From contig NZ_RWKW01000024.1 in NCBI RefSeq assembly GCF_003970795.1, positions 1-35,936 on the forward strand: DNA of 35,936 bases. The letters are read 5' to 3'. How positions within the stretch are numbered: the stretch's first letter is position 1; each line of letters opens with the position of its first letter. The position numbers and the translations under genes are program-made. The notes under the pieces were generated by a model. The model had not been told where the DNA came from and did no database searches. It saw only the letters and a program-made list of their open reading frames with translations. The DNA is from Aquibium carbonis. GTDB lineage: Bacteria; Pseudomonadota; Alphaproteobacteria; Rhizobiales; Rhizobiaceae. Shown in pieces: positions 1 through 9,195 of the stretch.

Positions 1-1
1 C

Positions 2-1408
2 GCGCTGGTGCTGCCCCAGCAGGGCGCGACCGTGACCGCCACCCGCGCGCCCGACCATGCGCTGCCCGGCGAGGCGATCGTGGCCTTCCGCGATCCGTTC
101 AACGATTACGAGGCCGGCTCGGCCCGCCGCCTGCGCGACGGCGCCGCCAATCCGGGGCAGGAGCGGCTGGGCTTTGCCGGTTGCCTCGAGCCGCCGGTGG
201 CCGAGGCCCTGGTGGCCGACTGGCTGAAGCGGCGCTGGCGCGAACGCGACGAGGTGTCTTTTGCGCTGCCGGCCGGCGAGCGGCGGGTGCGGCCGGGGAC
301 GCTGGTGCGATTGCCGTCCGCTTTCGGCGCCGACGACCTCGAGGTCACGGACATCGACGAAGGGCTGTTGCGGCAGGTGCGGGCGGTGCGGGTGGACCGG
401 CTGGCGCCCGCTCGCATCGCGCCGACCCTGGGCGACGCCACGCACGAGACCGTGCAGGCGCTCGCCGCGCCCGCGCTCGTGCTGCTCGACCTGCCGCTGA
501 CGTCGGACGTGGACGAGCCGTGGCGGGGCCTGCGCATCGCCGCCTGGGCACGACCCTGGCGCAGCCAGATCGTGCAGGTTTCGCCGGAGGACACGGGCTT
601 CGAACTGCGCACCGTGCTTCCGGACGCGGCCAGGCTCGGCGAACTGATCGAAGCGCTCGGCCCCGGCATGCCGGGGCGGCTCGACCGGGGCGGGACGGTC
701 CACGTCTCGCTGTCGGGCGGTTCGCTGCAAAGCCTCTCGGCGCTGCAGCAGCTCAATGGCGGCAACGCGGCGGCGATCCTGTCGCGGAACGCGGCCTGGG
801 AGGTGGTGCAGTTCCGCACCGCCGAGGAAATGGCGCCCGACGTCTGGCGGCTCGGCGACCTGCTGCGCGGACAACTCGGGACGGAAGACGCGATGCTGGC
901 CGGCGCCGACCCCGGCGCGCCCTTCGTGCTGCTGGACGGCGCGGTGCTGTCGGCGGGGCTGAAGCCGGCGGAGGCAGGGCTGGTCCTGAACTGGCGCGTC
1001 GGGCCGGCAGGCGCGGACCTCGAGAGCGACGTCTTCACGCTGGAGACGGCGGCCGGCGGTCTGCGCGCGGCGCTGCCGCTCGCACCGGTGCATCTGCGGG
1101 CGGCATTCGAGGACGGCGGCGACCTGTGCCTGACCTGGATCCGCCGCAGCCGGATCGGCGCCGACGGCTGGGACGCCGACGAAATTCCGCTCGGCGAGGA
1201 GGCCGAGGCCTACCTGGTGGAGGTGAGGACGGCCGGCGGCGTGCTGAAGCGCTCGGCCGAGACGACGTCGCCGGCCTGGACCTACGCGGCCGCCGCCATC
1301 GCCGCCGATTTCGGCGCGGGAGGGGCGGCGCTCTTGACCGTGCGGCAGAGGAAACGTCCGGGCGGACAGGCGGGCCTGCCGGCGACGCTGGCGGTGGAAA
1401 TGCCATGA
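2..1408 (+). CDS. GTA/phage tail protein, C-terminal part (partial)
   Basis: The reading frame is open from the left edge, so the true start lies outside the window and the first in-window GTG is probably internal. About 468 residues remain. They look like the C-terminal part of the large tail-fibre or host-specificity protein of rhizobial gene transfer agents (the TIM-barrel plus phage-tail protein, GTA gp15 type). Supporting signs are beta-rich, low-lysine sequence; a segment on coordinates and surfaces (LVRLPSAFGADDLEVTDI); and a C-terminal fibronectin-like stretch (VHLRAAFEDGGDLCLTWIRRS) that is common at the ends of these proteins. In family members this protein sits at the tail tip and recognises the recipient cell. 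The next gene encodes a small holin-like protein, which fits the end of a GTA or prophage late operon. The family call comes from recall, and nothing catalytic is visible in this fragment. Confidence 0.7.
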   Translation, partial: ALVLPQQGATVTATRAPDHALPGEAIVAFRDPFNDYEAGSARRLRDGAANPGQERLGFAGCLEPPVAEALVADWLKRRWRERDEVSFALPAGERRVRPGTLVRLPSAFGADDLEVTDIDEGLLRQVRAVRVDRLAPARIAPTLGDATHETVQALAAPALVLLDLPLTSDVDEPWRGLRIAAWARPWRSQIVQVSPEDTGFELRTVLPDAARLGELIEALGPGMPGRLDRGGTVHVSLSGGSLQSLSALQQLNGGNAAAILSRNAAWEVVQFRTAEEMAPDVWRLGDLLRGQLGTEDAMLAGADPGAPFVLLDGAVLSAGLKPAEAGLVLNWRVGPAGADLESDVFTLETAAGGLRAALPLAPVHLRAAFEDGGDLCLTWIRRSRIGADGWDADEIPLGEEAEAYLVEVRTAGGVLKRSAETTSPAWTYAAAAIAADFGAGGAALLTVRQRKRPGGQAGLPATLAVEMP

Positions 1409-1491
1409 GACGCCTTGCCGGCGCGATCCGGGGGCTGGCGCGCCTTCGCCGCCCCTCCCTTCCCTTCCCCAACAGCAACAGGAGACGTGCA

Positions 1492-1704
1492 ATGTTGACC
1501 GAACAGAAGCCTTGGTATCTCTCGCGCACCGTCTGGGCATCGATCGTCACGATCGCCACCACGATGGGCGGCGTTTTCGGCCTGCCGCTCGCCGGTCTCG
1601 ACAATTCGGCCGTGACGGATACGATATTGCAGGTCGCCGCCGCCATTTCGGGGGTGGTTGCGCTGTGGGGCCGGATCGTCGCGACGAACCGGATCGGATC
1701 GTAG
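1492..1704 (+). CDS. Small holin-like membrane protein at the GTA cluster end
   Basis: This 70-residue protein has one clear hydrophobic helix early (about residues 14-35) and a second hydrophobic stretch (about 41-61), ending in RIVATNRIGS. Its opening (W-Y-L-S-R-T-V-W-A-S) resembles small phage or GTA proteins that begin with a tryptophan-rich amphipathic segment before a membrane span and are often labelled holin-like. GGAG at 1481-1484 lies seven bases before the ATG at 1492 and supports this start. An in-frame ATG at 1405 overlaps the upstream stop (ATGA) and would add 29 arginine-rich residues, which is less likely. Its place directly after the tail protein suggests a role in particle release or in the cell membrane, but that is inference from position. 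Confidence 0.65.
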   Translation: MLTEQKPWYLSRTVWASIVTIATTMGGVFGLPLAGLDNSAVTDTILQVAAAISGVVALWGRIVATNRIGS

Positions 1705-1801
1705 CGGGCAGGTGGGAAAGGGAGGGCCGGGCGGTGACGAAAAATCGGATTCGGCCGGACCATTCATGCCCCGTTCAGAGGCGACGGACTATCAAGGCGG
1801 C

Positions 1802-2101
1802 ATGAAAACCTTTCTCGCCCCCCTGCGGTGCCTGGTGCCCGCGCTGATGATCCTGGCCATGGCGGCACCCGGCCACGCGCAGTTGCCGCTTGCCACGCCT
1901 GCCGTTCCGGAGCTGGTTCAGCCGGCGTCGGCCGATTGCGGTGCGATCGGCCGCTCCGTCGCCGCCAGCGAAGGCGGCACCGTGCGCAGCGCGGTGGCCG
2001 AAAGCAGCGGCGGACGCACGGTCTGCGTCATCGTCTACACCGTGCCCGGCACGGGCGGGCAGCCGCCCCGCGTCGTGCGCAAGCAGGTGCCTGCGAATTA
2101 A
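1802..2101 (+). CDS. feuN: Small periplasmic protein, FeuN-like
   Basis: This 99-residue protein has a clear signal peptide: MKTF, a hydrophobic core to about residue 22, and a probable cleavage after GHA (residues 24-26). The mature part is about 73 residues with two cysteines (C46 and C75) that could form a disulfide, and it ends in a glycine/proline segment and a basic tail (VRKQVPAN). AAGGCGG just before the ATG is a plausible ribosome binding site. It lies 65 bases upstream of the FeuP-like regulator. In Sinorhizobium meliloti a small periplasmic protein, FeuN, is encoded next to feuPQ and holds down FeuQ kinase output. Size, export signal and position match that role. Sequence-level homology was not tested, so the symbol is provisional. 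Confidence 0.6.
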   Translation: MKTFLAPLRCLVPALMILAMAAPGHAQLPLATPAVPELVQPASADCGAIGRSVAASEGGTVRSAVAESSGGRTVCVIVYTVPGTGGQPPRVVRKQVPAN

Positions 2102-2166
2102 TTCACTGTGAGGAAGCCAGCGGTCGTGCACATGAGGATGTGAACGCACCATCGGGCAGAGGGACC

Positions 2167-2832
2167 ATGCGCATACTGGTTGTCGAGGACGACAAGAACC
2201 TGAACCGCCAGATCGTCGAGGCGCTGACGGAGGCCGGCTACGTGGTCGACCGCGCCCATGACGGCGAGGAAGGCCATTTCCTGGGCGAGACGGAGCCCTA
2301 CGACGCCGTGGTGCTGGACATCGGCCTGCCGGAGATGGACGGCATCACCGTGGTGGAGAAGTGGCGCCAGGCCGGCCGCAAGATGCCCGTTCTGATGCTG
2401 ACGGCGCGCGACCGCTGGAGCGACAAGGTGGCCGGCATCGATGCCGGCGCCGACGACTACGTCGCCAAGCCCTTCCATATCGAGGAGGTGCTGGCGCGCC
2501 TGCGCGCGCTGATCCGCCGCGCCGCCGGCCACGCATCGTCGGAACTGGTCTGCGGGCCGCTGAGGCTCGACACCAAAGCCTCGAAGGCCGAGGTGGACGG
2601 ACAGACGCTGAAGCTGACCTCGCACGAATTCCGGCTGCTGGCCTACCTGATGCACCACATGGGCGAGGTGGTGTCGCGCACCGAACTGGTCGAGCATCTC
2701 TACGATCAGGATTTCGACCGCGATTCCAACACCGTGGAAGTGTTCGTCGGGCGGCTGCGCAAGAAGATGGGCGTCGAGCTGATCGAGACCGTGCGCGGCA
2801 TGGGCTACCGCATCCGCGAGCAGAACGGTTGA
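2167..2832 (+). CDS. feuP: OmpR-family response regulator FeuP
   Basis: This 221-residue protein has a receiver domain (about 1-115) and an OmpR/PhoB winged-helix DNA-binding domain (about 125-218). The acidic pocket D8-D9, phosphoacceptor D51 (VLDIGLPEMDG), a conserved TARD threonine and the lysine in YVAKPF are all present. The recognition region reads VVSRTELVEHLYDQDFDRDS followed by VEVFVGRLRKKMG. The sequence closely follows what I recall for rhizobial FeuP, including GHFLGETEPYDAVVLDIGLP. With FeuQ it controls osmoadaptation and cyclic glucan export in S. meliloti, and FeuPQ was first described in Rhizobium leguminosarum in the context of iron uptake. It is followed after 34 bases by feuQ, on the same strand and probably in one transcript with the small upstream gene. 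Confidence 0.88.
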   Translation: MRILVVEDDKNLNRQIVEALTEAGYVVDRAHDGEEGHFLGETEPYDAVVLDIGLPEMDGITVVEKWRQAGRKMPVLMLTARDRWSDKVAGIDAGADDYVAKPFHIEEVLARLRALIRRAAGHASSELVCGPLRLDTKASKAEVDGQTLKLTSHEFRLLAYLMHHMGEVVSRTELVEHLYDQDFDRDSNTVEVFVGRLRKKMGVELIETVRGMGYRIREQNG

Positions 2833-2866
2833 AGCGGACCCGCGCGCGGGCCGTGGGAGACATCGG

Positions 2867-4225
2867 GTGAAATTCGGTCTGAGATCGCTCTCGTTCCGCG
2901 TCGTGACCTTCTCGACGCTGTGGGCGGTCGCGGCCCTCGTGGTGATCGCGACCCTGATCTCGGCGCTTTACCGCGACGCCGCCGAACGTGGCTTCCGCGA
3001 CCTTCTGACCGCCCATCTCTACAGCCTCGTGACGACCGTCGGCCTGTCTGACGACGGCGCGCTGCAAGGCGCGCCGGATCTCTACGACATGAAGTTCTCG
3101 CAGCCCGGCTCCGGCTGGTACTGGGCGGTCGAAGCCGTGTCCCCCGAGGTGACCGGCGGCATCCGCTCGCCCTCCATGACGGCCGCCATTCCCGCCCCCG
3201 GCGTCGACCAGGTTCCCTTCGACAGCCAGTTCCAGCGGCTCTACCAGGCGCAGGGCCTGACCGGCGAACGCGTCGACGTGCTGGAGAACGACTTCATCCT
3301 CGACGCGCAGAACCGCATCGCCCGCTTTCGCGTGATGGGCAACCGCAGCGAGCTGGAAACGCAGATCGCGGATTTCGAGACGCAGCTCTATTCCTACCTG
3401 TCGGTGTTCGGCGTCTCGATGATCGCCGTCAACGCGCTGGTGATCCTGTTCGGGCTGAGGCCGCTGGACCGGGTGCGCACCGCGCTGTCGCAGGTGCGCG
3501 AGGGCACGGCCCGCCGGCTGGACGGCACGTTTCCAGCCGAGATCGAACCGCTGGCCAACGAGACCAACGCGCTGATCGAGAACAACCGCCGCATCGTGGA
3601 ACGATCGCGCACGCAGGTGGGCAACCTCGCGCATTCGCTGAAGACGCCGGTGGCCGTGCTCCTGAACGAAGGCCGCGCCATGGGCGGCGCCCGGGGCGCG
3701 CTGATCGTCGAGCAGGCCTCGGCGATGCAGCAGCAGGTGGAGCACTATCTCCAGCGCGCCCGGATCGCGGCGCAGCGCGACAGCGTCGTCTATCGCACCC
3801 CGACCTGCGATGCCCTGCAAAGGCTGGTGCGCGTGTTCCGCAAGGTGGACCCGTCGGTCGAACTCGAATTCATGGAGCCGGGCCGCGACATGATCTTTGC
3901 CGGCGAGCGCGAGGACTTCGAGGAGATTGCCGGCAACCTGCTCGAGAACGCGATGAAATGGGCACGGAGCCGCGCGCGCGTGGGTCTGTCGGACGAAGCG
4001 GGGCAGGTGGTCCTGACCATCGAGGACGACGGACCGGGCATTCCCGAGGACAAGGCGCGCGAGGCGCTGGCTCGGGGCAAGCGGCTGGACGAGAGCAAGC
4101 CGGGCACCGGGCTGGGGCTGGCGATCGTCAACGACCTCGTGCGCGAGTATGGCGGCCAGCTGACGCTGTCGCGCTCCGACCTCGGCGGCCTGAAGGCCGA
4201 GGTGCGCCTGCCGGGGCCGGGATGA
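2867..4225 (+). CDS. feuQ: Sensor histidine kinase FeuQ (PhoQ-like)
   Basis: This 452-residue inner-membrane kinase starts at GTG 2867 (MKFGLRSLSF). The first transmembrane helix spans about residues 12-33, a periplasmic sensor domain about 34-175, and the second helix about 176-197. A HAMP-like linker follows. The phosphorylated histidine is H256 in NLAHSLKTPVAVL, the H-box form seen in PhoQ-type kinases. The N box (LLENAMKWA, N361), G1 (DDGPGIP) and G2 (GTGLGLAIVND) motifs show an intact ATP-binding domain. It is the cognate kinase of the preceding regulator. The exported FeuN-like protein upstream would meet its periplasmic domain, as FeuN is thought to do in S. meliloti. Confidence 0.87.
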   Translation: MKFGLRSLSFRVVTFSTLWAVAALVVIATLISALYRDAAERGFRDLLTAHLYSLVTTVGLSDDGALQGAPDLYDMKFSQPGSGWYWAVEAVSPEVTGGIRSPSMTAAIPAPGVDQVPFDSQFQRLYQAQGLTGERVDVLENDFILDAQNRIARFRVMGNRSELETQIADFETQLYSYLSVFGVSMIAVNALVILFGLRPLDRVRTALSQVREGTARRLDGTFPAEIEPLANETNALIENNRRIVERSRTQVGNLAHSLKTPVAVLLNEGRAMGGARGALIVEQASAMQQQVEHYLQRARIAAQRDSVVYRTPTCDALQRLVRVFRKVDPSVELEFMEPGRDMIFAGEREDFEEIAGNLLENAMKWARSRARVGLSDEAGQVVLTIEDDGPGIPEDKAREALARGKRLDESKPGTGLGLAIVNDLVREYGGQLTLSRSDLGGLKAEVRLPGPG

Positions 4226-4529
4226 GGGGATCGGCGAAGGCCGGCGATGCGCTTGCGGACGGTGGCGATAGCGGGTTTCAAGGCTGCAGCCGGACGTCCG
4301 CCGGCAGGATCGTGGGGTGGCGATGGCCCTCGATGTCGACGGGGCACGGCCTCGCCTGACGACGTTTCCGGCATGACGGGGGGTCTGGAACCGAACCGGG
4401 CCGCGGCCGTTTCCGAAGCGGTCGGAGCAATCCGCCAATCGTGACCGCGCCCTTTCACCCGGGCCAAAATTCCGACATACATCAACCCTATCGGGCCGGT
4501 TCGGCCGCAATGCGTCGACAGGAGAACGA
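4226..4529 (+). other. Intergenic stretch without recognised gene
   Basis: These 304 bases lie between feuQ and the lipoprotein gene. An open frame at 4247-4444 would give 65 residues with no signal, domain or convincing ribosome site, so it is not called. No strong terminator hairpin was found after feuQ. The last 80 bases are relatively AT-richer (around 4465-4495) and are the likely place for the lipoprotein promoter, but no -35/-10 pair with normal spacing could be defended. Confidence 0.5.
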
Positions 4530-4949
4530 ATGAGCAGGACGACTGGACACCTCGTGGTGGCGTTCGCCTGCCTGGTTCTCGGCGGCTGTACGACGTCCTC
4601 GCTGACGGGCTCGGCGGCAACGCGCCCGGCGACGGCCGATTCGATCATCGCCGCCATGTCCGGTGGGCTGGTCGGCGGCGATCTGGGTGCGAATCTCGGC
4701 TCGCGGGACCGGCGCAGGGCGCTGGAAGCCGAATACCGGGCGCTCGAATACACCGCGGCCGGTGCGCCGGTGGCATGGCGCAGCGAGGACGGGCGCGTCA
4801 GCGGGCGCGTGATCGCGGCGCAGCCCTACCGCGTCGGGTCGCAGGATTGCCGCCAGTACAGCCATGCGATCGCCCGGGGCTCGGAAGAGCGCGACGCCCG
4901 CGGCACGGCCTGCCGCAACCCCAACGGCAGCTGGACGCCGCTCACCTGA
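4530..4949 (+). CDS. Glycine-zipper outer-membrane lipoprotein (17 kDa surface antigen type)
   Basis: This 139-residue protein begins with a lipoprotein signal peptide ending in the lipobox LVLGGC, so C20 would be lipidated after cleavage. Residues about 41-58 (AAMSGGLVGGDLGANLG) form a glycine-zipper segment of the kind found in Rickettsia 17 kDa antigen and RT0821/Lpp0805 surface proteins. The C-terminal half carries two cysteines in QDCRQYSH and GTACRNPNGSW, also typical of that family. The ATG at 4530 follows AGGAGA (4520-4525) at a good distance; an ATG at 4510 is out of frame. It probably sits in the outer membrane facing the periplasm and stabilises the envelope, but no specific function is known for these rhizobial members. 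Confidence 0.75.
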   Translation: MSRTTGHLVVAFACLVLGGCTTSSLTGSAATRPATADSIIAAMSGGLVGGDLGANLGSRDRRRALEAEYRALEYTAAGAPVAWRSEDGRVSGRVIAAQPYRVGSQDCRQYSHAIARGSEERDARGTACRNPNGSWTPLT

Positions 4950-5090
4950 AACGGCACGCCCGAACGGGGCATGGACGGCGGTCGGCGGCCCGCGCTATGA
5001 GGCGTGACGACGCGGCGAGCGCCGATGCCGCCAAATAGCCGCATGGCTGCGCGATTGGAATGCGCTCCAACCACCGCTATGTGAGGTCGC

Positions 5091-6233
5091 ATGGTGTTCT
5101 GGATCGTCCTCGGCCTGCTCACGATCATCGCGAGCCTCGCCATCATCCTGCCGCTCTCGGGTTCGCGCCGCGAGGTTGCCGGCGCGCGCGAGCATGACCT
5201 GGAAGTCTACCGCGACCAGCTGGCCGAGATCGAGCGCGATGCGTCGCGCGGGCTGATCGGCCAGGACGAGGCCGCGCAGGCCCGGGCCGAGATCGGCCGC
5301 CGCATCCTGAAGCTGGACGTCTCCGGAACGGGGGAGGTGCACACCGCACGCGACAACGCGCTGGTGCGCGGGCTGGCGATGGCGGCCGTGGTGGCGGTGC
5401 CGATGATGAGCTGGGGCCTCTATACGGCTTTCGGCTCGCCCGACATGCCCGGCCAGCCGCTGGCCGAACGGTTGGCCAAGGATCCCGGCTCTTCCAGCAT
5501 CGACGAACTCGTGGCCCGCGCCGAGGCGCATCTGCGCGCCAACCCCGACGACGGGCGCGGCTGGGACGTGGTGGCGCCGATCTATCTGAGGCTCGAGCGC
5601 GTCAGCGAATCGGCGACGGCATTCCGCAACGCCATCCGGCTGCTTGGCGACAGTGCGCCGCGCTGGACCGGCCTGGGCGAAGCCCTGATGGCCGGGGCCG
5701 GCGGCGTCGTGACCACCCAGGCGGCGGAGGCCTTCGAACGGGCGGCAGCGCTCGATCCCGCCGATCCGCGGCCGAAATTCTTCCTGGCGACGGCAAAGGC
5801 CCAGGAGGGCGACCTGGTTGCGGCGGCAGGCGACCTGCGCGCGATGCTCGAAACGCTGCCGGCCGAATCGCCGTGGCGGCCCATGGTGGAGCAGACGCTG
5901 GCGCAGGCGACGGCCGAGGCGCAGCGCCGGACTGGGGCGGCCGCGCCCGGCCCGACGAGCGACGACATGCGGGCGGCCGCGGAATTGTCCGACGAGGAAC
6001 GCGCCGACATGATCCAGGTCATGGTCGAGCGGCTCGACGAGCGGCTAAGGGAGAACCCGCAGGACGCCGAGGGCTGGCAGCGGCTCGTCCGCTCCTACGT
6101 CGTGCTTCAACGCAGGCAGGACGCGCAGGACGCGCTGGCCCGCGGCGTGGCGGCGCTCGGCACGGACACGGAACAGGCCCGCGAACTGACCGCCTTCGCC
6201 GCGGAACTCGGGCTCGGAGACGCACAACCATGA
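5091..6233 (+). CDS. ccmI: Cytochrome c biogenesis protein CcmI (CycH)
   Basis: This 380-residue inner-membrane protein presents apocytochrome c to the haem ligation machinery. It has two membrane spans (about residues 3-20 and 93-113), separated by a cytoplasmic segment with the family signature [13 protein letters not shown] long periplasmic TPR-rich part follows (about 140-375), with repeats such as [25 protein letters not shown] split over successive helices. Order and overlap (its stop shares four bases with the ccmE start) match the rhizobial cycHJKL operon. CcmI is thought to chaperone the C-terminal helix of the apocytochrome. The start ATG 5091 gives the expected short periplasmic N-terminus. 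The other maturation genes (ccmABCD, ccmG) are not in the window, as is usual in rhizobia where the pathway is split. Confidence 0.92.
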   Translation: MVFWIVLGLLTIIASLAIILPLSGSRREVAGAREHDLEVYRDQLAEIERDASRGLIGQDEAAQARAEIGRRILKLDVSGTGEVHTARDNALVRGLAMAAVVAVPMMSWGLYTAFGSPDMPGQPLAERLAKDPGSSSIDELVARAEAHLRANPDDGRGWDVVAPIYLRLERVSESATAFRNAIRLLGDSAPRWTGLGEALMAGAGGVVTTQAAEAFERAAALDPADPRPKFFLATAKAQEGDLVAAAGDLRAMLETLPAESPWRPMVEQTLAQATAEAQRRTGAAAPGPTSDDMRAAAELSDEERADMIQVMVERLDERLRENPQDAEGWQRLVRSYVVLQRRQDAQDALARGVAALGTDTEQARELTAFAAELGLGDAQP

Positions 6234-6667
6234 TGAGACGAAAGCGAAAGCGGCTGACGATCATTGCCGGCGGGCTGACCTTCCTCGGCGCCGCCGCCGG
6301 GTTGACCTTCTATGCGCTGGGCGAGAAGTCGTCCTATTTCTACATGCCGGCCGACCTGGCGACGGCGAGCATCGCGCCCGGCCAGCGCATCCGCCTCGGC
6401 GGGCTGGTGGAGGAGGGCTCGGTCGAGCGCGGCGGCGGCACCCGCGTCGCCTTCGGCGTCGCGGATGGCGGCGGTCAGGTGAAGGTGGTCTATGACGGCA
6501 TCCTGCCCGACCTGTTTCGCGAGGGGCAGGGCGTGGTGACGGAAGGAACGCTTGGCGACGATGGCGTCTTCGTGGCCGACAGCGTGCTTGCCAAGCATGA
6601 CGAGACCTATATGCCGAAGGAAGTGGCCGACAGCCTGAAGGCGCAGGGCGTCTGGCAGCCGGAATAG
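6230..6667 (+). CDS. ccmE: Haem chaperone CcmE (CycJ)
   Basis: This 145-residue protein is the periplasmic haem chaperone of system I cytochrome c maturation. A basic N-terminus (MMRRKRKR) is followed by one membrane anchor (about residues 10-28) and an OB-fold beta barrel (about 35-125). The haem-binding histidine is H123 in [10 protein letters not shown], with the conserved tyrosine four residues on (Y127); together they form the covalent haem site of the family. The start ATG at 6230 overlaps the ccmI stop (ATGA), so translation is coupled. The product receives haem from CcmC and hands it to CcmF. Confidence 0.94.
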   Translation: MMRRKRKRLTIIAGGLTFLGAAAGLTFYALGEKSSYFYMPADLATASIAPGQRIRLGGLVEEGSVERGGGTRVAFGVADGGGQVKVVYDGILPDLFREGQGVVTEGTLGDDGVFVADSVLAKHDETYMPKEVADSLKAQGVWQPE

Positions 6668-6691
6668 AGGCGGAAGGGAGGACTGCCGATC

Positions 6692-8674
6692 ATGGTCGAG
6701 ACCGGACATTTCGCGCTCGTGCTGGCCTTCGCGCTGTCGCTGGTGCAGTTCGTGCTGCCGCTGGTCGGCGCCCGAACCGGCGACGCCCGGCTGATGGCGA
6801 CGGGGGGACCGGTCGCGGTGACCGGCTTTGCGATGACGGCGATCTCGTTCGCCGCGCTGACGGTGGCCTACGTGCTGTCCGACTTCTCCGTTCTGAACGT
6901 CGTCGAGAACTCGCATTCGCAGAAGCCGATGCTCTACAAGATCACCGGCACGTGGGGAAACCACGAGGGCTCGATGCTCCTGTGGGTGCTGATCCTGACT
7001 TTCTTCGGCGCGCTGGTGGCCCTGTTCGGCCGCAACCTGCCCGCCACGCTGCGCGCCAACGTGCTGGCGATCCAGGGCCTGATCGGCGCGGCCTTCTTCC
7101 TGTTCATCATCGCGACCTCGAACCCCTTCGTGCGGGTCAGCCCCGCCCCGATCGAAGGCCAGGACCTCAACCCGATCCTCCAGGACATCGGCCTGGCGAT
7201 CCATCCGCCGCTGCTCTACCTCGGCTATGTCGGTTTCTCGGTCTGCTTCTCCTTCGCCATCGCGGCCCTGATCGAGGGCCGCATCGACGCCGCCTGGGCG
7301 CGCTGGGTACGCCCCTGGACGCTGGCGGCCTGGGTGTTCCTCACCGGCGGCATCGCGATGGGCTCCTACTGGGCCTATTACGAACTCGGCTGGGGCGGTT
7401 TCTGGTTCTGGGATCCGGTCGAGAACGCCTCCTTCATGCCCTGGCTCGCCGGCACGGCGCTGCTGCATTCGGCGATCGTCATGGAACGGCGCTCGGCGCT
7501 GAAGATCTGGACGCTGCTGCTCGCCATCATGGCCTTCTCGCTGTCCCTGCTCGGCACGTTCCTGGTGCGCTCGGGCGTCCTGACCTCCGTGCACGCCTTC
7601 GCGACCGACCCGTCGCGCGGGCTCTTCATCCTCATGATCCTCGTCTTCTTCATCGGCGGTGCCTTGATCCTGTTCGCCTGGCGGGCGAATACGCTGGCGC
7701 CGGGCGGCATTTTCGCGCCGATTTCGCGCGAGGGCGCGCTGGTCCTGAACAACCTGTTCCTGTCCACGGCGGTGACGACGGTGCTGGTGGGAACGCTTTA
7801 CCCGCTGGTGCTGGAATCGATCACCGGCGAGAAGATCTCGGTGGGCGAGCCCTTCTTCAACCTCACCTTCGGCCCGTTGATGGTGCCGCTGCTGCTGGCC
7901 GTGCCGTTCGGGCCGCTGCTGGCGTGGAAGCGCGCCGACCTGTGGGCCGCCTCGCAGCGGCTGGTGTTCGCCTTCGGCGGCGCCGTGCTGGTGATGCTGC
8001 TGACCTATTCCTTCATCGACCGCGCCTCGGTGCTGGCCGCCTTCGGCATCGGTCTCGGCACCTGGCTGGTGCTCGGCGCCCTGACCGACCTCGCCGCCAA
8101 GTCCGGCATCGGCAACGTGTCGCCGGGCGTGGCGCTGCGCCGCTTCGCGGGCCTGCCGCGCTCGGCCTACGGCACGGCGCTCGCCCATCTCGGCGTCGGC
8201 CTGACCACGCTCGGCGTCGTGGGGGTGATGTCGCTGCAGACCGAGCACATCCTGACCATGAAGCCCGGCGACAGCGTCGCCGTGGCGGGCTACGAGGTGC
8301 GATTCGAGGGGCTGCAACCCTATCGCGGGCCGAACTACACCGAGGACCAGGGGCGTTTCCTGCTGTTGAATTCCAGCGGTCGGACGCTGACCGAAATCGT
8401 CTCGGCGAAGCGCTTCTATCCCGCCCGCCAGATGCCGACGACCGAAGCGGGCATCGCCACCCGCGGCGTCAGCCAGGTCTATATCGCGCTCGGCGACGCG
8501 GTGGAGGACGGCGCCATCGTCGTGCGCATCTGGTGGAAGCCGCTGGTGACCCTGATCTGGCTCGGCTGCGTGGTGATGATGGTCGGCGGCACGCTGTCGC
8601 TGCTCGACCGGCGGCTGCGCATCGGCGCGCCGGCGAAACGACGCAAGCGGCTGGCCGAAGAGGCAGCGGCATGA
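6692..8674 (+). CDS. ccmF: Haem lyase subunit CcmF (CycK)
   Basis: This 660-residue polytopic membrane protein (about 14-15 helices) transfers haem from CcmE to apocytochrome c. The tryptophan-rich WWD haem-handling motif is at about residues 231-248 ([17 protein letters not shown]), with W234 the first of the pattern. The conserved histidines of the family flank it, including [12 protein letters not shown] upstream and the THILT-like loop before the last periplasmic domain. The last periplasmic domain (about 510-620) and the final helix ([16 protein letters not shown]) are intact, and the length is normal. GGGAGGA at 6676-6682 lies nine bases before the ATG. It acts with CcmH and CcmI, encoded on either side. 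Confidence 0.95.
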   Translation: MVETGHFALVLAFALSLVQFVLPLVGARTGDARLMATGGPVAVTGFAMTAISFAALTVAYVLSDFSVLNVVENSHSQKPMLYKITGTWGNHEGSMLLWVLILTFFGALVALFGRNLPATLRANVLAIQGLIGAAFFLFIIATSNPFVRVSPAPIEGQDLNPILQDIGLAIHPPLLYLGYVGFSVCFSFAIAALIEGRIDAAWARWVRPWTLAAWVFLTGGIAMGSYWAYYELGWGGFWFWDPVENASFMPWLAGTALLHSAIVMERRSALKIWTLLLAIMAFSLSLLGTFLVRSGVLTSVHAFATDPSRGLFILMILVFFIGGALILFAWRANTLAPGGIFAPISREGALVLNNLFLSTAVTTVLVGTLYPLVLESITGEKISVGEPFFNLTFGPLMVPLLLAVPFGPLLAWKRADLWAASQRLVFAFGGAVLVMLLTYSFIDRASVLAAFGIGLGTWLVLGALTDLAAKSGIGNVSPGVALRRFAGLPRSAYGTALAHLGVGLTTLGVVGVMSLQTEHILTMKPGDSVAVAGYEVRFEGLQPYRGPNYTEDQGRFLLLNSSGRTLTEIVSAKRFYPARQMPTTEAGIATRGVSQVYIALGDAVEDGAIVVRIWWKPLVTLIWLGCVVMMVGGTLSLLDRRLRIGAPAKRRKRLAEEAAA

Positions 8675-9156
8675 TGGCCGCGCTCAGGTCCTTGCTGGCG
8701 GCGCTGGTCGTGACGCTGGCGATCGGCCTGTCCGTCGGTGGAGCGCGCGCGGTGCAGCCCGACGAGGTGCTGGACGATCCGGCGCTGGAGGCGCGGGCGC
8801 GCGAGCTCTCCACGCATCTGCGCTGCCTGGTCTGCCAGAACCAGTCGATCGACGATTCCAACGCCGAACTGGCGCGTGACCTGCGCGTGCTGGTGCGCGA
8901 ACGGCTGGTGGCGGGCGATACCAACGGGGAAGTGATCGACTTCGTCGTCTCGCGCTACGGCGAGTTCGTGTTGCTGAAGCCGCGCATGAACCTGCAGAAC
9001 CTGGCGCTGTGGGCGACGCCCGTGGTGGTGATCGTGGCGGGCGGCGTGTTCCTGGTGACGCGCCGGCGCCGCAAGGCAGGGCCCGGCGACCGGCTTTCCG
9101 CCGAGGAAGAGGCGCGGCTCGGCAAGATTCTGGAAGAGACCAATCGCCCCGGCTGA
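8671..9156 (+). CDS. ccmH: Apocytochrome c thioreductase CcmH (CycL)
   Basis: This 161-residue protein has a signal peptide (to about residue 27), a periplasmic domain carrying [10 protein letters not shown] with the redox pair C52/C55, and a C-terminal membrane anchor (about 109-130: [18 protein letters not shown]). The CxxC reduces or resolves the CxxCH haem-attachment thiols of apocytochrome c so that CcmF can ligate haem. The start ATG overlaps the ccmF stop (ATGA), so the two are co-translated. The short form without the TPR extension is normal where CcmI is a separate protein, as here. Confidence 0.94.
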   Translation: MMAALRSLLAALVVTLAIGLSVGGARAVQPDEVLDDPALEARARELSTHLRCLVCQNQSIDDSNAELARDLRVLVRERLVAGDTNGEVIDFVVSRYGEFVLLKPRMNLQNLALWATPVVVIVAGGVFLVTRRRRKAGPGDRLSAEEEARLGKILEETNRPG

Positions 9157-9195
9157 TAGGATGTGCCCTCCGATGCCGAACGGAGAGACCCATCC

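Noticed and set aside
4247-4444. A 65-codon frame in the gap after feuQ
   Set aside because: There is no ribosome site, signal or hydrophobic segment, and codon use is unremarkable. It was left as intergenic.
2345-4753. An 802-codon minus-strand open frame opposite feuP, feuQ and the lipoprotein
   Set aside because: It crosses three well-supported plus-strand genes and has no recognisable domain or start signal.
5055-5080. TTGGA/TCCAA repeat with CGCTAT downstream, as a ccmI promoter
   Set aside because: The spacing between the possible -35 and -10 is 14 bases, too short for a normal sigma70 promoter.
6107-8317. A 736-codon minus-strand open frame opposite ccmE and ccmF
   Set aside because: It is extremely rich in H, R, Q and E, antisense to genes with intact family motifs, and without a domain.
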